Of a DNA stretch of 64,000 nucleotides, positions 9,885-21,235 are shown one piece after another. Numbering within the stretch: position 1 is the stretch's first letter; the number at the start of each line of letters is the position of its first letter. Below the pieces are notes generated by a model. It was given only the letters and a program-made list of their open reading frames with translations. It did no database searches and was not told the origin of the DNA. The translations under genes and the position numbers were made by a program. The DNA lies in the NCBI GenBank assembly GCA_039090855.1, contig CM077010.1, positions 44,596,905-44,660,904 of the forward strand, in the 5' to 3' direction. Source of the DNA: Macrothele yani (taxonomy: Eukaryota; Arthropoda; Arachnida; Araneae; Macrothelidae).

Positions 9885-11101
9885 TCAATAGTTCGTGTGG
9901 CCCCCATGGCTGGCAGTAACGGTCGCTACACGCCGCGGCATCAAACGAAAGAATCTTTGGATGGGGGCTTGGGGTATGTCGGTCCAGGCTGCTTCCACAC
10001 GTTGCCAAAGTTCATCAGGCGTAGCCGCGGGTGGTGCTTGCTGTGCCACTCGATTGCCGATCAGCGACCAGACATGTTCGATGGGCGACATATAGAGAGA
10101 ACAGGTGGACCACGGCAGCAGTGACACCTGGTGGGCTGTAAAGAATTGTTGCACGATGCGTGCCACGTGCGGGTGCACATTGTCCTGTTGAAACGTGGCC
10201 GCTGGCTGGTCGTGCGGGTAAGGGAGGACTACAGGCTCCAAGACGTCGGAGATGTAGCAGTGGCTGATGAATGTACCGGTGATGCGTACCAGAAGGGTGC
10301 GCGTGTCATATCCAATTGCGCCCCAAACCATAACGCCAGGCGACAGACCGGTATGGCGATGCATAACGCAGGCGTCATACAGTCCATCGCTGCGGAGCCG
10401 CCACACGTGGACGCGACCATCGTAGTGTTGCAGGCAGAAGCGGGATTCGTCGGAGAAGACAATGTCGTGCCACTCCGTATTCCAGGTGCGGCGTTCAACG
10501 GCCCACTGCCGCCTCACTCGCCGGTGGTGTAACGTCAATGGTAATCGGAGCAATGGGCGCCGTGCGACAAGTCCCCGCTCCTGCAGACGATGTCGAACGA
10601 TACGTGCTAACACAGGTTGTTGCGCTACACACCCTAATTCCTGCGCTAACGTTCGTGATGTGGCGGTGCAAGGCGTCAATGCCCGCGGCACGACATGCCG
10701 GTCCTCTCGTTGCACCACTTAGGGTAGTTTATAAACACAAACAAGTCTATGTAGTTAAATCCGGAATAGCTGTTTTAGTTTTGGAGATATTGTCGATGGT
10801 GTGTGTGCCATTTTGGCAAATTTTTAGCGTATTTGACCGTGCCAAATGGCTACAAAATCCTATAGTCACTATTATCTCTGAAACTAATACGAATAGAAAA
10901 ACCATACTGCAATCGCTCACGTCGATCCGTCCGTCCCTCCTGCACCCACCAAATCCATACTCGCCTCACTGTGGCTGGATGTCGTCCCACACGGGCGCCG
11001 ATGTTTAGGTACGATAAACCGCTATCGCGATAAGCCACCATTCGTCCTATGTCGAACTCCGAAACGTGCTGGAATGGCTGCCGCATTCTGCGAGGAGGCA
11101 T
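9885..11101 (-). pseudogene. Tc1-like DD34E transposase interrupted by an insertion
   Basis: The N-terminal exon-like piece (11101 to about 10912) begins 'MPPRRMRQPFQHVSEFDIGR' and carries the paired-like helix-turn-helix ('LNIGARVGRHPATVRRVW'). The coding frame resumes at about 10718 and stays open for 277 codons to a stop at 9885: 'REDRHVVPRALTPCTATSRT', 'WHDIVFSDESRFCL' (first Asp), 'PGVMVWGAIGYD', 'ATFQQDNVHPHVAR' (second Asp), 'MSPIEHVWSLIG' (Glu), ending 'RVATVTASHGGHTNY'. All three catalytic residues survive. The usual GRPR linker is lost at the interruption, so the protein cannot be made intact, but the C-terminal 277 residues are undamaged. Confidence 0.85.
10722..10912. other. Insertion inside the Tc1 transposase
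   Basis: About 190 bp of AT-rich sequence separates the transposase halves exactly where the conserved linker should be. No coding sense and no clear inverted repeat or target duplication. It could be a small non-autonomous insertion or the product of a complex deletion/repair. Confidence 0.45.
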
Positions 11102-11333
11102 CAGGAAGCTTCGCGCGCACAGGTCCGGTAGCACAACACATTTCCACTACTTACACCCCGCCTTCTGTGCACCCTTCTTATAGTGCTTCTCGGTGGCGTG
11201 CCGGGCGCACATGATCTGTATATGCCCTGCAATGCTAATCGTTTGCATGTCCTCTCGCGGGAGATGCAGGCTGCGAATTTCAGGACAATCAGATGCTTCC
11301 GTCTTGGTGTTGCATTTTAGGTGGCCAGCAGTG

Positions 11334-14300
11334 TGTATATGCCTTTATCCGTGTGTTAAGGCTCAAACATTTAGAACGTCGAGTGTCCTATTCCTACGTT
11401 ACTGAATACGCGACTATGCGGAGTCTTAAGGTTGACATAATCATGGGTTCAAGTAGCACTCTTAACGTCATTAAGCGTAAAGGTAACACAGACAATAAAA
11501 ACTGTACTTTTGGGTGAAGTTTCAATTACCTCTGTTCTAGGTGTCGTTTACTGATTGCTGCTGTGGTTTAAATTTTAAATTTCTTACCACACTGACGGGA
11601 AAGCACACACAAAGATCATACCCGGATTTTGTTTGGAGGCAGGGCAAATGTACGTATCACTTTTTGAGGAATCTCCACAAGGCACTACCTGGGATTTGCG
11701 GAAACATTCACCTATTTATAGCATAGAGGGTTTGACATTTTCTCTTCTTCTTTAGCCTCACTCGATTTCTCTCTTTCTTCCACACCAGGGAGAACCTCAC
11801 CCCGTGATCCGGACATGAGAAGAGCTGAGCTGGAGGATGCAACACAAGGGTTCAGCTCGGCGAAGACTATCCCCATTTTGTTTCCTCCTTTCACTCTCGA
11901 AACAATTCAACGGTGTCTTGAGGTCATCGAAATGTATCCTTCGTCAGTGCGGATGCGCTGTTTTCGAAGAGGAATTTTGATTGCTAGTTACGAAGACATG
12001 GCTTTTGCGTCTGTTTTACAAGCGCGTGCGATTTCCCGCAACTTTATGATGCTGGCTTTGTGTGACGAGCCTTTTTTGTCCCGCTTACTTGCCTTCCGAG
12101 TGCAATAGGCAACTTAGCAGAATTTATTCATTTTCAAACTTGCAAATGCCGGAAACACCCTAAATAGGCCCGTCGCCTTCCAAATTTAAAGGCCAAAGTA
12201 TATTATGTTGGTACATAAGACCACTTTTTCGTAGAATAACTGTTGGAGTGAGCGTTATCGCACGGGCACCGTGACCCGCCTCTGCTTTGGGGCATCAGCT
12301 TACTTTGCCCGGTACCTACCCGCACACAGTATACTAGAACGAGGTTCGTTCTTACGTAACATTCGCCTAAGAAACGAATGCCCAGGCGCTCTCTTCCTCA
12401 GCTCTAATATGTCTATCTGCTAATCAAGGAAGGGATAGAAAGTGTAAGTAAGGCAATCGACACCAGCTGAAGTAATCACTCGGAATTGAAAAACTTAACA
12501 AATTTAATGAAGAATGATCATCATCTACCCAGGATCGATTTCTTGCGACGACGGCTTCGTGAAAAATGATTAGTGGTCTCGGTGGTTCAACACGCGACTC
12601 CTATGGGCGTCTATATACGCGTTTCTATAATCGGCTTACCTTTTTAAGCCCAGACGTCGATAATCTACTTAGATCTTTCTGCATCTCTTCCATGCCGCGA
12701 TGCTCCTCCTTTCTGGAATCTACTGTGTATTTGTACACCTGGCTAACATGAGTTATCAAATATCAGAGCTTTCAAACATGAATCGCTCTCCATCCTTCCT
12801 TCTCTCGACTTTTTGTACAAGAGACTTCGCTCCATACATCCGAACGCTACCGTCCAGCGCTACACACTCCTTTTTCCTCTGAAACACGTGTTCTCTCTTC
12901 TCGTCCTCCTGCTGGGATAGTACCCAGCATGCTTTTCGGTTCGCTGCCACGAGACACTACGACCTGACTTTGCAATTTTTGTTCCTCGGAGCGTACGCTT
13001 CCCCCAGCTACAATGGCCTCCAACTCGCATCGCCACATCCAGCTTGACTTCCGCTATCACGTACACCTCTCGTTCTTATCTCCTTTTGGGATGTCCACGT
13101 GTCACTTTCATCTTAGCCGTCGTCACCTAAAATCGAACCCTGCAAAGGTACATCAATACAATATTCATGTTGGCGTACAATGGAAAGAATAGAGATGACC
13201 AGACAGCCTGGCGACTTTTGCCGTTGTGCTTTGTCTAGATCGACGAGAAAAGTAGCCCATAAGTGCTCTCTGGAATGCTGCGTTTCCGTTGAGATTGTTC
13301 TCCTCGTGTTTCGTTGGCGTCATCTGAACGGATCCAGACTTTTACAGTTTTTGAAACAATGCCTTCGAAAGAAAGCTATTTTTCTTCGTGAAAAGAAGTC
13401 CTTTTCTGCATTGAAATTCAATTTCTCATACGTGAACACGTGGCATGTCAGTCTCTTACACGTGAACACGGGGCAAATTTTCTTTATGAATAGGCATAAA
13501 TTACACTGATTTACATAAAATATAGAATACACCCATGAATATTTAATTTTCGACCTTGCACTAACTATTTCTACAGAAAATGGTTGTTGGTCTAACACCT
13601 CAGGACGCAGCATTATCGCTTCTGAAAATCGGAATTCGACTGTCTTTCGTATTTCCAAGCTGTCTGGTTTTCGTCAACCATCAAGTAGTAGGTAACAGTG
13701 TGCTGTCGCCTGCCTGCGTCGAAATCGCCTGCTGAACGTGACTTTCGACCCCAATAACGGTGATTCTCTTCCGCGTAGATGTGTGGGCGATTCCTTGAAA
13801 GCATTTGCCTCAGGAAGGGGATGAACAATTTCCGTAAAGCACTTCCCTTTTGTTCCGCACTTCTCTTAACACTTTTAAATGATCATTATTTTCTCCATAA
13901 TTGTACCTTAATTATTTACCCAAATCATTTGCATAATCTAATTGCATCTTTTATAGCCCGCCACTCAATCAGGAGACGTTAATCATGCAACATTATGTAC
14001 CATGAACACATAATCCAAGAAAGCACTGCAATTTCATCTGGTGTCTTCGACTGGTTCAGGCGATCTTATATAGGAACGCTGCAGAGTTTTTGACTACAAC
14101 CATTACATAAAAATCTCCATCTATCTCGATATTCTTACAAATTCGTGTGAAACTCCTCAAAGATTCTGTTTTTACGCTTCGTGTGCAACGTGTTCCATGT
14201 CCTTGTAGGAAAATTACGAGCTATCCCATTCAACCTTTGTTGTATACGTAAATGAAGTCCTCATTGCTTTCCGAATTTTTAACCAATATTTTGCATTATC

Positions 14301-15462
14301 GTCGGCCAGTAATGTTAATTTCCCTTAAAATGTGCAGATTAGTTACTGCAGTACAGCCTAAGAGGCACAGCGTTAAAAATAAAGCCATCATGATTTAGTT
14401 CCACATTGAGCTAACAAAGCCTGAAAGACGACAGAGAACGAGATTTTATGAGGGAAAGAATCTCAGATACGGCAACAGCTCTTGGAATACCGTGATTGTC
14501 TCACAATCTCTCATGTCCTTGAGACAATAATTTTCAATAATGCCTTGCTGTAATGGATTGCGCGGAAGTTTACGCAACAAAATATGCTTTCACAGTTTTG
14601 ATTAAATACAAAAGCATTGTCAAAGATGCAATTCAGAACTCTTCACAGCGTACAATGAATTTCCGTTGCCTTGGAAACTGTCGCAGCAAAAAGATGCATC
14701 GCCAAGGGAGATTTCAATAAATGTGTCAAAAGGAACACGGCACAACAGCTGCTGCTCGTGTCTTCCCTCCCGAAGTCAGTCCCTTTCACCCAGTGTTTTA
14801 TCGCCGTAGTGTGTTTCACTCGATACTCGCCAGCAGCTGCCACCAGCGAATCACGTGACACAATTTTTACTTCGTATCACCTATAGTGTCTGCGTCAGAT
14901 GGGAACGAAGAGACGGAACAAAAAGAATCAGCGAAAACAAAGAATCATTTATTAAACACCGTGAAGCAAGCAATGTATTTTTCCGTTACAAAGATTATGA
15001 ATGATTAGCTGTGCAGCGCATTTTATCATCCCTCAAACTTACTTTGCAATTCATTTCGGGGGTTGCTAACATACTTGGGGCAAATAAATTTACATAATTT
15101 GTTTCTTCAAGAAAGAATCAGTTTTGGCTTTTAATGTCAGCGCTAAGGAATTGTCGAGTTAAACGCTACTTCCGATTTCTTGTCATTTAATGACCGATAG
15201 AGTTCTCAGAAAAAAAAAAAAACACCCACTCAAAGGAGAATGATAGAAGCATATCCAGAATTGACTGAAATGAAATACAGACCGAATCCCTGAACCTATT
15301 TGTTAACTGGTCTATGGTTTGCTGGCATTTATTTTCAATTGAAGTAAATTCAATTTTTCGGAAGCTATTAGTGTGGTAATGCATACTATCCTTTCCGCCT
15401 GCGTCATCAAACAATTGTTGTTTTTCTTTATCTCAACGACTACAGTCTTGTGACGATTATAT
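11334..15462. other. Unassigned region of about 4 kb
   Basis: Mixed-composition sequence with no recognisable protein domain, RNA gene or copy of the repeats seen elsewhere. The longest frames (for example 11815-12108 plus, 13180-13509 plus) show no known motif, and their composition resembles background. A short repeated phrase, ACACGTGAACACG, occurs twice near 13430-13475. This is one of the few parts of the window free of obvious transposons, so it could contain exons or regulatory DNA I cannot see. Confidence 0.35.
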
Positions 15463-15537
15463 GTAGATTAAGATAATACAACGTAGTTGTCACAAATGTT
15501 CATTTTCTCAAGCCGACCATTGTTTCGCTGGGTATTG

Positions 15538-15771
15538 TTTTTTTTTTTTTTTTTTTTTTTTTGGTTGGAGGTTTAACGACCACCGTGAGCAACTCAATGG
15601 GCTATAAGCAGTCGCCCGTCCCTAATTTAGGGTCACTGGTTCCAGGGAAGAGAGAGAGCTAGTGCCGTAAGACAAACACAACATCCACGCCTGACCGGGA
15701 TTCGAACCCGGACCCCTTACGGACGAATGATCAGAGGCCAGCGCCTTAGACCACTGCGCCACCGGGGCTGC
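15538..15771 (-). repeat. tRNA-derived SINE, full-length, with 12-bp target duplication
   Basis: Poly-T head on the plus strand (poly-A tail on the minus strand), about 234 bp. Read on the minus strand: tRNA-like head with A box (GTGGCGCAGTGG) and B box (GGTTCGAATCC), a central block with CCCTGGAACCAGTGACCC, and a 3' end 'GTGGTCGTTAAACCTCCAACC' before the A tail. The 12-bp duplication CGCTGGGTATTG flanks it at 15526-15537 and 15772-15783. This is the reference copy for the family here. Confidence 0.9.
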
Positions 15772-16348
15772 CGCTGGGTATTGACCTAGCTTCATCAGGA
15801 CGAATGGCACGTAAATATTAAAATTGTATATGACATTATAAATGGTGTTTACAGTCACGTGTTTTGGTTAGATGCTTCCACGCGTTTGATAGAAATGGCA
15901 CTGACAAAATTCCGGAAACCAAAATCCATCTCCACATTAACTCCTGTGATGCGCCCATTGCGAGAGAATTTTGCCATTATTCCATTTTCACGTGACATTG
16001 CCTTCAAAATTACAAAAATTCCCAAAACCTTTAATTTTAAGGTGATTTTTAAAACCCATAAACAAAATGAGATTTTTAGGATCAAAGGACTCTGTTGAAG
16101 ACAAAAACTCGTGGGGAATTTATCAAATTTGATGTTAATGTGGCGCTTTGTATATAGAACAGACCCGTAGAGCCTTGCGTTTTCGATGAAAGGAGCACAA
16201 GACCTACATTCGGAATTGTGACCTATAGAAATCATCGATGGCTAAACACTGTTACGAAAAGGATCACAGATTTCTCTTTGAAGAAGCAAAACTTATGGAA
16301 AAGCCTGATTGAACCTCCAAACTTGATAGTTTGGAAGCTTTCCATATA

Positions 16349-17885
16349 CACTGCCGGACAATTGCTAAGGACGGATGACAATAGCAACGATAGCAACCAT
16401 AAAATGGAAGGCAGGAAAATGTGGAAATTAGCAAAAGTGCGGGATACAGTAAGACGTGTTGTGCGTAAGCAAATTTTGGATTGCCGAACTTGTTCTTGAC
16501 GTCATAGCGCTGATAAGAGATATAAAGGATTTGACGCGTATTGACCGTTGTTGTTCAAAAGCAAAGTTGAAAGGGAAAGAATCAATTGACAAACTTCCAA
16601 TTTTCAGTATGTCTTCCAGACATCACCTAGATGATTTTACGCGTGGCCGTATTATTGGCAAGATTGAAGAAGGGCGAAAAATAACAGATGTTGCCAAGGA
16701 GTTCGACGTCAGCCACAGTGTTGTTTCAAGGCTTTGGAAATCATTTCAAACAAATGGAGAGTGTAGCAAACGTCACGGGGGAGGTCGTGTTCGCAGTACG
16801 ACACCTGCAGAAGATCGGTACATAGTGCTATCAACAAAAAGACACCGGCGCAGCACAGCTAGTGAGGTAACAAATCAGTTTATGGCTGCTACTGGCAAGC
16901 GGATCTCCCGAAAAACTGTCGCCAGACGTTTGCATGAAGGACTATCAGCCCGCCCTCCTGTTGTGTGCATCGCATTGTCCAGACGTCACCGTACCGCCCG
17001 TTTGCAATGGTGCCATCAACATCGCAATTGGACTGATAACGACTGGTCTGCTGTTCTCTTCTCAGATGAGAGTAGATACAGTCTATCGTCTGATTGTCGA
17101 AGACAACTGATCTGGCGTGATAGTGGTACTGCATATTGTCCAGCAAACATACAGGAAAGGGACCGATATCCGACATGTAGTGTCATGGTATGGGCTGGCA
17201 TCATGATCAATGGCCGTACGTCCCTCTATGTGATTCCAACTGGGACTATGACTGGCCAACGATACATTAATGATGTTCTGCTACCTCATGTTCGCATGTT
17301 CCGTGGTGATGTCGGTGATAGATTCATTTTCATGTACGACAACGCAACATGTCATCGAACAGTCGCTGTCCAGGAGTGTCTTGAGAGCGAGGATATTCAA
17401 CGCTTCGTATGACCAGCACGTTCTCCAGATCTGAATCCCATTGAAAATGTGTGTGATGCTTTGGGGAGGAGTCTTGCTGGTCGCCAATGCCCTCCAATAA
17501 ACAAGGACACCCTCATCCGTGCACTGACAGAGGAATGGGATAAATTACCCCAACAGCTGCTTGATAATGTTGTGCAAAGCATGACACGACGTGTGGAATC
17601 TTGCGTCGCCCTCCATGGTGGCCATATCCCGTATTGACATCTTACGCCGGAACGCCTGCGGACGGTAATTGCATTTTTTTCACGTTTACGTATTCTGATA
17701 AAATGGCCTGTTTGTCCTTTGAACACGTTCCAAAGCCTTCTGGATTTCAGAGCACAATACATTGTCTTTCTTGTAATGTGCTGGCAATCTGACATTATTT
17801 TATTTTACTTGGCATCCAACCACACTTACTTTTTTATGCGCTATATAGCCGTTTATGATCCGTCCTTAGCAATTGTCCAGCAGTG
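16349..17885 (+). mobile_element. Tc1-like transposon inserted in the Penelope element
   Basis: Terminal inverted repeats of 28 bp: 16349-16376 and 17858-17885 (CACTGC(C/T)GGACAATTGC then TAAGGACGGAT), with TA duplications at 16347-16348 and 17886-17887. Length 1537 bp. It is the best preserved DNA transposon in the window. Confidence 0.92.
16609..17637 (+). pseudogene. Tc1-like DD34E transposase, one premature stop
   Basis: A 343-codon frame from ATG 16609 to TGA 17635-17637, with a single in-frame TGA at 17410-17412. Domains in order: helix-turn-helix 'FTRGRIIGKIEEGRKITDVA' through 'SHSVVSRLWKSF'; second helix-turn-helix 'RHRRSTASEVTNQFM' to 'ISRKTVARRL'; catalytic core with 'LFSDESRYSL' (Asp 1), 'FMYDNATCHRTV' (Asp 2) and 'DLNPIENV' (Glu); C-terminus 'RVESCVALHGGHIPY'. 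The stop lies at a position where related transposases have Trp ('V*PARSPDLN'), so TGG to TGA is the likely change. The upstream open frame from 16456 is probably untranslated. Confidence 0.92.
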
Positions 17886-18148
17886 TATATCAGAAGTCTT
17901 CGCACCTTGTTAATGACATGGCATCCACGCCATTTCTATCAAACGCGTGGAAGCATCTAATCAAAACACGTGACTGTAAACACCATTTATGATGTCATAT
18001 ACAATTTGAATATTTACGTGCCATTCGTCTTGATGAAGCTAGATCAATAACCAACGAAACCATGGTCAGCTTGAGAAATAAAAAAAATAAACATTTGTGA
18101 CAACTACGTTGTATTATCTTAATCTATAATTGTTGTTTTTATTTTGTT

Positions 18149-18362
18149 GGGGGGGGGGGGGCTAAATGACCACCGTGAGAAACTTAATGGGTTATAAGCA
18201 GCCGCATATCTCTAATTTAGGGTCACTCATTCCAAGGAAGGGAAACAGCTAGTGCCATAAGAAAAGCACACAATATCTGCCTCACCAGAGATTTAAACTC
18301 TGACCCATCTGGGCTGAATGATTAAAACCCAACGCGCCATACCAGTTGGCCACTGAAGCGAT
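18149..18362 (-). repeat. Diverged tRNA-derived SINE
   Basis: Keeps 'GACCACCGTGAG', 'ATAAGCAG', 'TAATTTAGGGTCACT' and the '...GGCCACTG' end in the family order, but the B box has decayed to 'GAGATTTAAACTC'. It starts with a 13-G run at 18149-18161. Confidence 0.75.
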
Positions 18363-18696
18363 TAACTTACGATTGGATCAAAGGTCAACAATCGTAAAAA
18401 GAAACTTAGTCAACCATCCCACAAAACTTCAGTAACTGTCTGGCAGACAAATGAAATGGTGACCAATCTACTTCGCATATCTTTTGTGAAAAGATATGTC
18501 TGGTTATTTCAGATACGCTGACTAATGACTTTAGGTAAAACGCAGTACTTTCAGTCGAGCGGTTTATAATGAAATACCTGGGTTCCAACTGTCGAATAAA
18601 TTATATTGCTAAATACGGGAACTTTGTTATCTGAATTAAATGAAGAGAACTTATCTTTTTCTCCTTGACATAAACTGGGTGCACGATTTCAGAGTA

Positions 18697-18911
18697 TTTT
18701 TGTTTCATTGGAGGTTTAACGACCACCGTGAGCAACTTAATGGTCTATAAGCATTCGCCCGTCCGTTATTTGGGTCACTGACTATAGGGAATGGAAAGAG
18801 CCAGTGCCGTAAAACAAACACAATAGCCATGCCTCATCGAGATTCGAGCCCGGACCCCTTTTGGGTGAATGATCAGAGGCCATCGCTTAGACCCCTGCGC
18901 CAACGAGGCGT
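18697..18911 (-). repeat. tRNA-derived SINE
   Basis: Nearly full-length copy, about 215 bp, with 'ATTGGAGGTTTAACGACCAC' at the 3' end of the element and a recognisable B box ('GAGATTCGAGCCC'). Several substitutions. Confidence 0.8.
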
Positions 18912-20147
18912 AGTATTTATTTAAACAGTACTGAAATCTAGTGGCCATACATGCTGTCTATATAAACATTGATATAAATCAGTGAACTTCTCCACATTGG
19001 TAGCGATTCATCCAAAAATTAATTTCCGTAAAATCGACATGCTGTCATTATTGTAAAACCCTGTTTTGGACGTGGTCGGTTCAATTCGTGACACAGATTT
19101 TGGGACCAAATAATTATTCACGTAAGATATCCTTTATCTCTACAATCACTGGCTTTTCCTACGTTCGTCTAGAAGCCGTTCTTCGCACCAGTAATGTATT
19201 GCTCCATGTTTTTCTGTATTTTATGCCCAATACAATGACTTAGCTATGCCGCCAAGGATGGCACAGCTGGCGTAGAACCACCTTTTTTGTTCAACATAGT
19301 ACAGAAATTTAACACTGTAAAAAGCCTCCATCTGTTCTTTTTCCCTCCTCTGGGACTACTTTAGGAGTAACTGTTTTTAATAAACAATAATATGGCTAAT
19401 TAAATTGGTTAACTGTAACACTGAATTTAAATCAGAGTATAGATTTGAACATCTATTTGCAATAATTAGTCATCCGCTGTACTTCTGTTTCAACTTCAAT
19501 AGGATATGCTGGATGTTTTTTATTCCATCCAGCGTGTTTTGCTCCAAAGGACAAAATGAATAGAATAACAACAGTGTGAATGAAGTTAGGCTGTATGAAC
19601 ATCAACAAATAAACATTCATGTGCTTTAAAAGATTAAAGGAGCTCATGCCTTCAGATGCACATTAGCATGATATTGGTGCTTGCCATTCTTTCAGTCTTA
19701 CCGAAACATTCAGATGCAGTTTTGTCTGTGAAAAGGGCGTTTTTATAGAACTTTCTGCATTGCTAAGAACACCAGCTTTCTTCAGCGAGGGTATTTGACT
19801 AGAAAATGAGTCTTATACATTTGTTGAGCTCCAACTTCCAAGCTAATTTGTCTCAGATTCCAAATTGGGTTCATTTTTTAGTTTGTTTCTGACATTATCT
19901 CTGTGAGCATCTCATCTGATAAGGAGTCTTCCAGCCATAATTTGTAGCAACAGAAGACGGAAATTAATATCTGCCGCAGGCCAACACACTCTCCCCATGT
20001 CTCGTCCTGAACGTCCTACCCCCAAACCCAAGAATCATACCACGTGGAAATGGCCAAAATTTTCGGTATAAAACTTAGCAATAATATCAAAATAATGTCA
20101 ACCTTAATTAATTTCCACCTACTTTTTAACTTTCATATACACGCAGC
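18912..20147. other. Unassigned stretch
   Basis: No recognisable gene or named repeat. The frames present are short and without motifs. Confidence 0.4.
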
Positions 20148-21235
20148 CGTACTATTAATAACCGGACACCCCTCTATCATTGGTGAATGAGGTCCTACAC
20201 AAGTACCGTGTTACAGACCAAAGTATAAGAATGTTTCTAAGGCTATGATGAAGCCATTACACGACTCCTAATGCAAAATGTACCGTCCGACAGACTTTAC
20301 TGATTTCCAGGGATATGGTATAAGCAATCGCTTCGTATGTAACATTTTAGCGGCATTGCAATTCCCTAGGACAACGGAATGTGATGTGATATGTAAATCG
20401 AAGTGAGATGAGGCTGACTCTGCCGTAAAACTTCGAAAGCTAACACAGCGTGACAGGAAAACTATACAAACAACTGTCCTCTCAAAACGCAAATCATCGT
20501 TGTCTCAAATCACGCAAACAATTTGTGAGACTATTAGGACTAATGTTAGCACTAGTACAGGAAGTAGCCCAATATGGGTTAAGCAGCTACCTACAAGCTA
20601 CCAGTCACTTCGACTAATACCATATTCTGATTAACATCTTGTAAATAATGACGATTTTGGACTGTAGAAATGGAAAGCTATACGTTAGACGGCACGAGAC
20701 AGTCTAGCAGTCTGAGGGTGGTTCCTTTGTATGGTGGATGCCGAAAGATAGGCACTCTCTGAACTTCACCTCCCTGACAAGACAGTGTGGTAGTGGCAGC
20801 TTGATGGTATAGAGCTCGTTTTCATAGTTCGGCTTGGGTCCATTGGTCGTTCTGAACAGGGAAATGAATCGTACGTTGTCTGAATGTCTTGGATAATATT
20901 GCATTACCAACCTTGTGTCAGTATTTCGGGGAAAGCCATATCTCATTCAACAAGACAACTAACAATGCCATAATCTCGTGCTGTTACACATTCGTTTTAG
21001 AACGTGGACGTCAAAAAGTTGTACTGGCCAATCCAGTGTCCTGACTTAAACCCTTCAGAAAATCTCTGAGGCAATTTGGTTCGTCGAGTACCTGGAAATA
21101 GAGACTGTCCTAAAAAATAAAGCTGCATTCATCACCGATTTAAAAGGCGAATGGCGTAATACATTGGCGGACATTTACAAAAAACTGGTGGAAAGGATTC
21201 CAGGAAAATTAGTAGCTGTCATAAGAGTTTAATGT
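20148..21235 (+). pseudogene. Tc1/Tc3-like transposase relic
   Basis: Recognisable only by pieces in changing frames: 'KLRKLTQRDRKTIQTTVLSK' and 'SLSQITQTI' (N-terminal helix-turn-helix region, about 20425-20530), 'GGSFVWWMPKDRHSLNFTSL' then 'CGSGSLMVYSSF' (about 20715-20820), 'KPYLIQQDN' (second Asp), 'QCPDLNPSENL' (Glu, about 21045), and C-terminal 'GEWRNTLADIYKKLVERIPG'. Order and spacing fit one decayed full-length transposase. Terminal repeats are not defined, so limits are approximate. Confidence 0.7.

Larger units (their letters stand above)
9749..11333 (-). mobile_element. Tc1-like element with 31-bp inverted repeats
   Basis: The ends are near-perfect inverted repeats, 9749-9779 and 11303-11333, each CACTGCTGGCCACC followed by (C/T)AAAATGCAACACCAAG. 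TA precedes the left end (9747-9748). The 1585-bp length includes a block of about 190 bp that interrupts the transposase near 10722-10912. Confidence 0.85.
15900..17992 (+). pseudogene. Penelope-like polyprotein C-terminus with GIY-YIG nuclease, split by Tc1
   Basis: Linker region 'RENFAIIPFSRDIAFKITKI' then 'FNFKVIFKTH'; a frameshift near 16065; then 'SKDSVEDKNSWGIYQI' with the GIY motif at 16114-16122, Cys-containing spacer, and 'GALYIEQT' where YIGQT is expected (Gly to Glu), followed by 'RRALRF' and 'KEHKTYIRNC', 'HCYEKDHRFLFEEAKL'. The frame stops exactly at the TA where Tc1 inserted (16347-16348) and resumes after the second TA at 17888 with 'YQKSSHLVND' to a TGA at 17990-17992. GIY-YIG nucleases nick target DNA for retrotransposition. 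Five in-frame stops mark it dead. Confidence 0.75.
15463..18128 (+). mobile_element. Penelope-like element flanked by inverted terminal copies
   Basis: A truncated Penelope-like retroelement. Its 3' region (17929-18128) is repeated in inverted orientation at its 5' side (15463-15899), which matches over about 190 bp once the SINE inserted at 15538-15771 is removed. Inverted or tandem partial copies at the 5' end (pLTRs) are a hallmark of Penelope-like elements. The body carries the linker and GIY-YIG endonuclease region and is split by a Tc1-like transposon at 16349-17885. Reverse transcriptase is absent, so the copy is 5'-truncated. Confidence 0.75.

Noticed and set aside
9234..10124. A 296-codon plus-strand ORF across the mariner/Tc1 junction
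   Set aside because: It lies antisense to two well-supported transposases and has no motif of its own.
11815..12108. A 97-codon ORF as a host gene
   Set aside because: No recognisable domain, no splice or promoter support, and length within what chance gives in this composition.
15463..18128. One large DNA transposon with ~200-bp TIRs encoding the Tc1 transposase
   Set aside because: The Tc1 has its own TIRs and TA duplications inside, and the remaining body reads as a Penelope GIY-YIG region continuing across the insertion.
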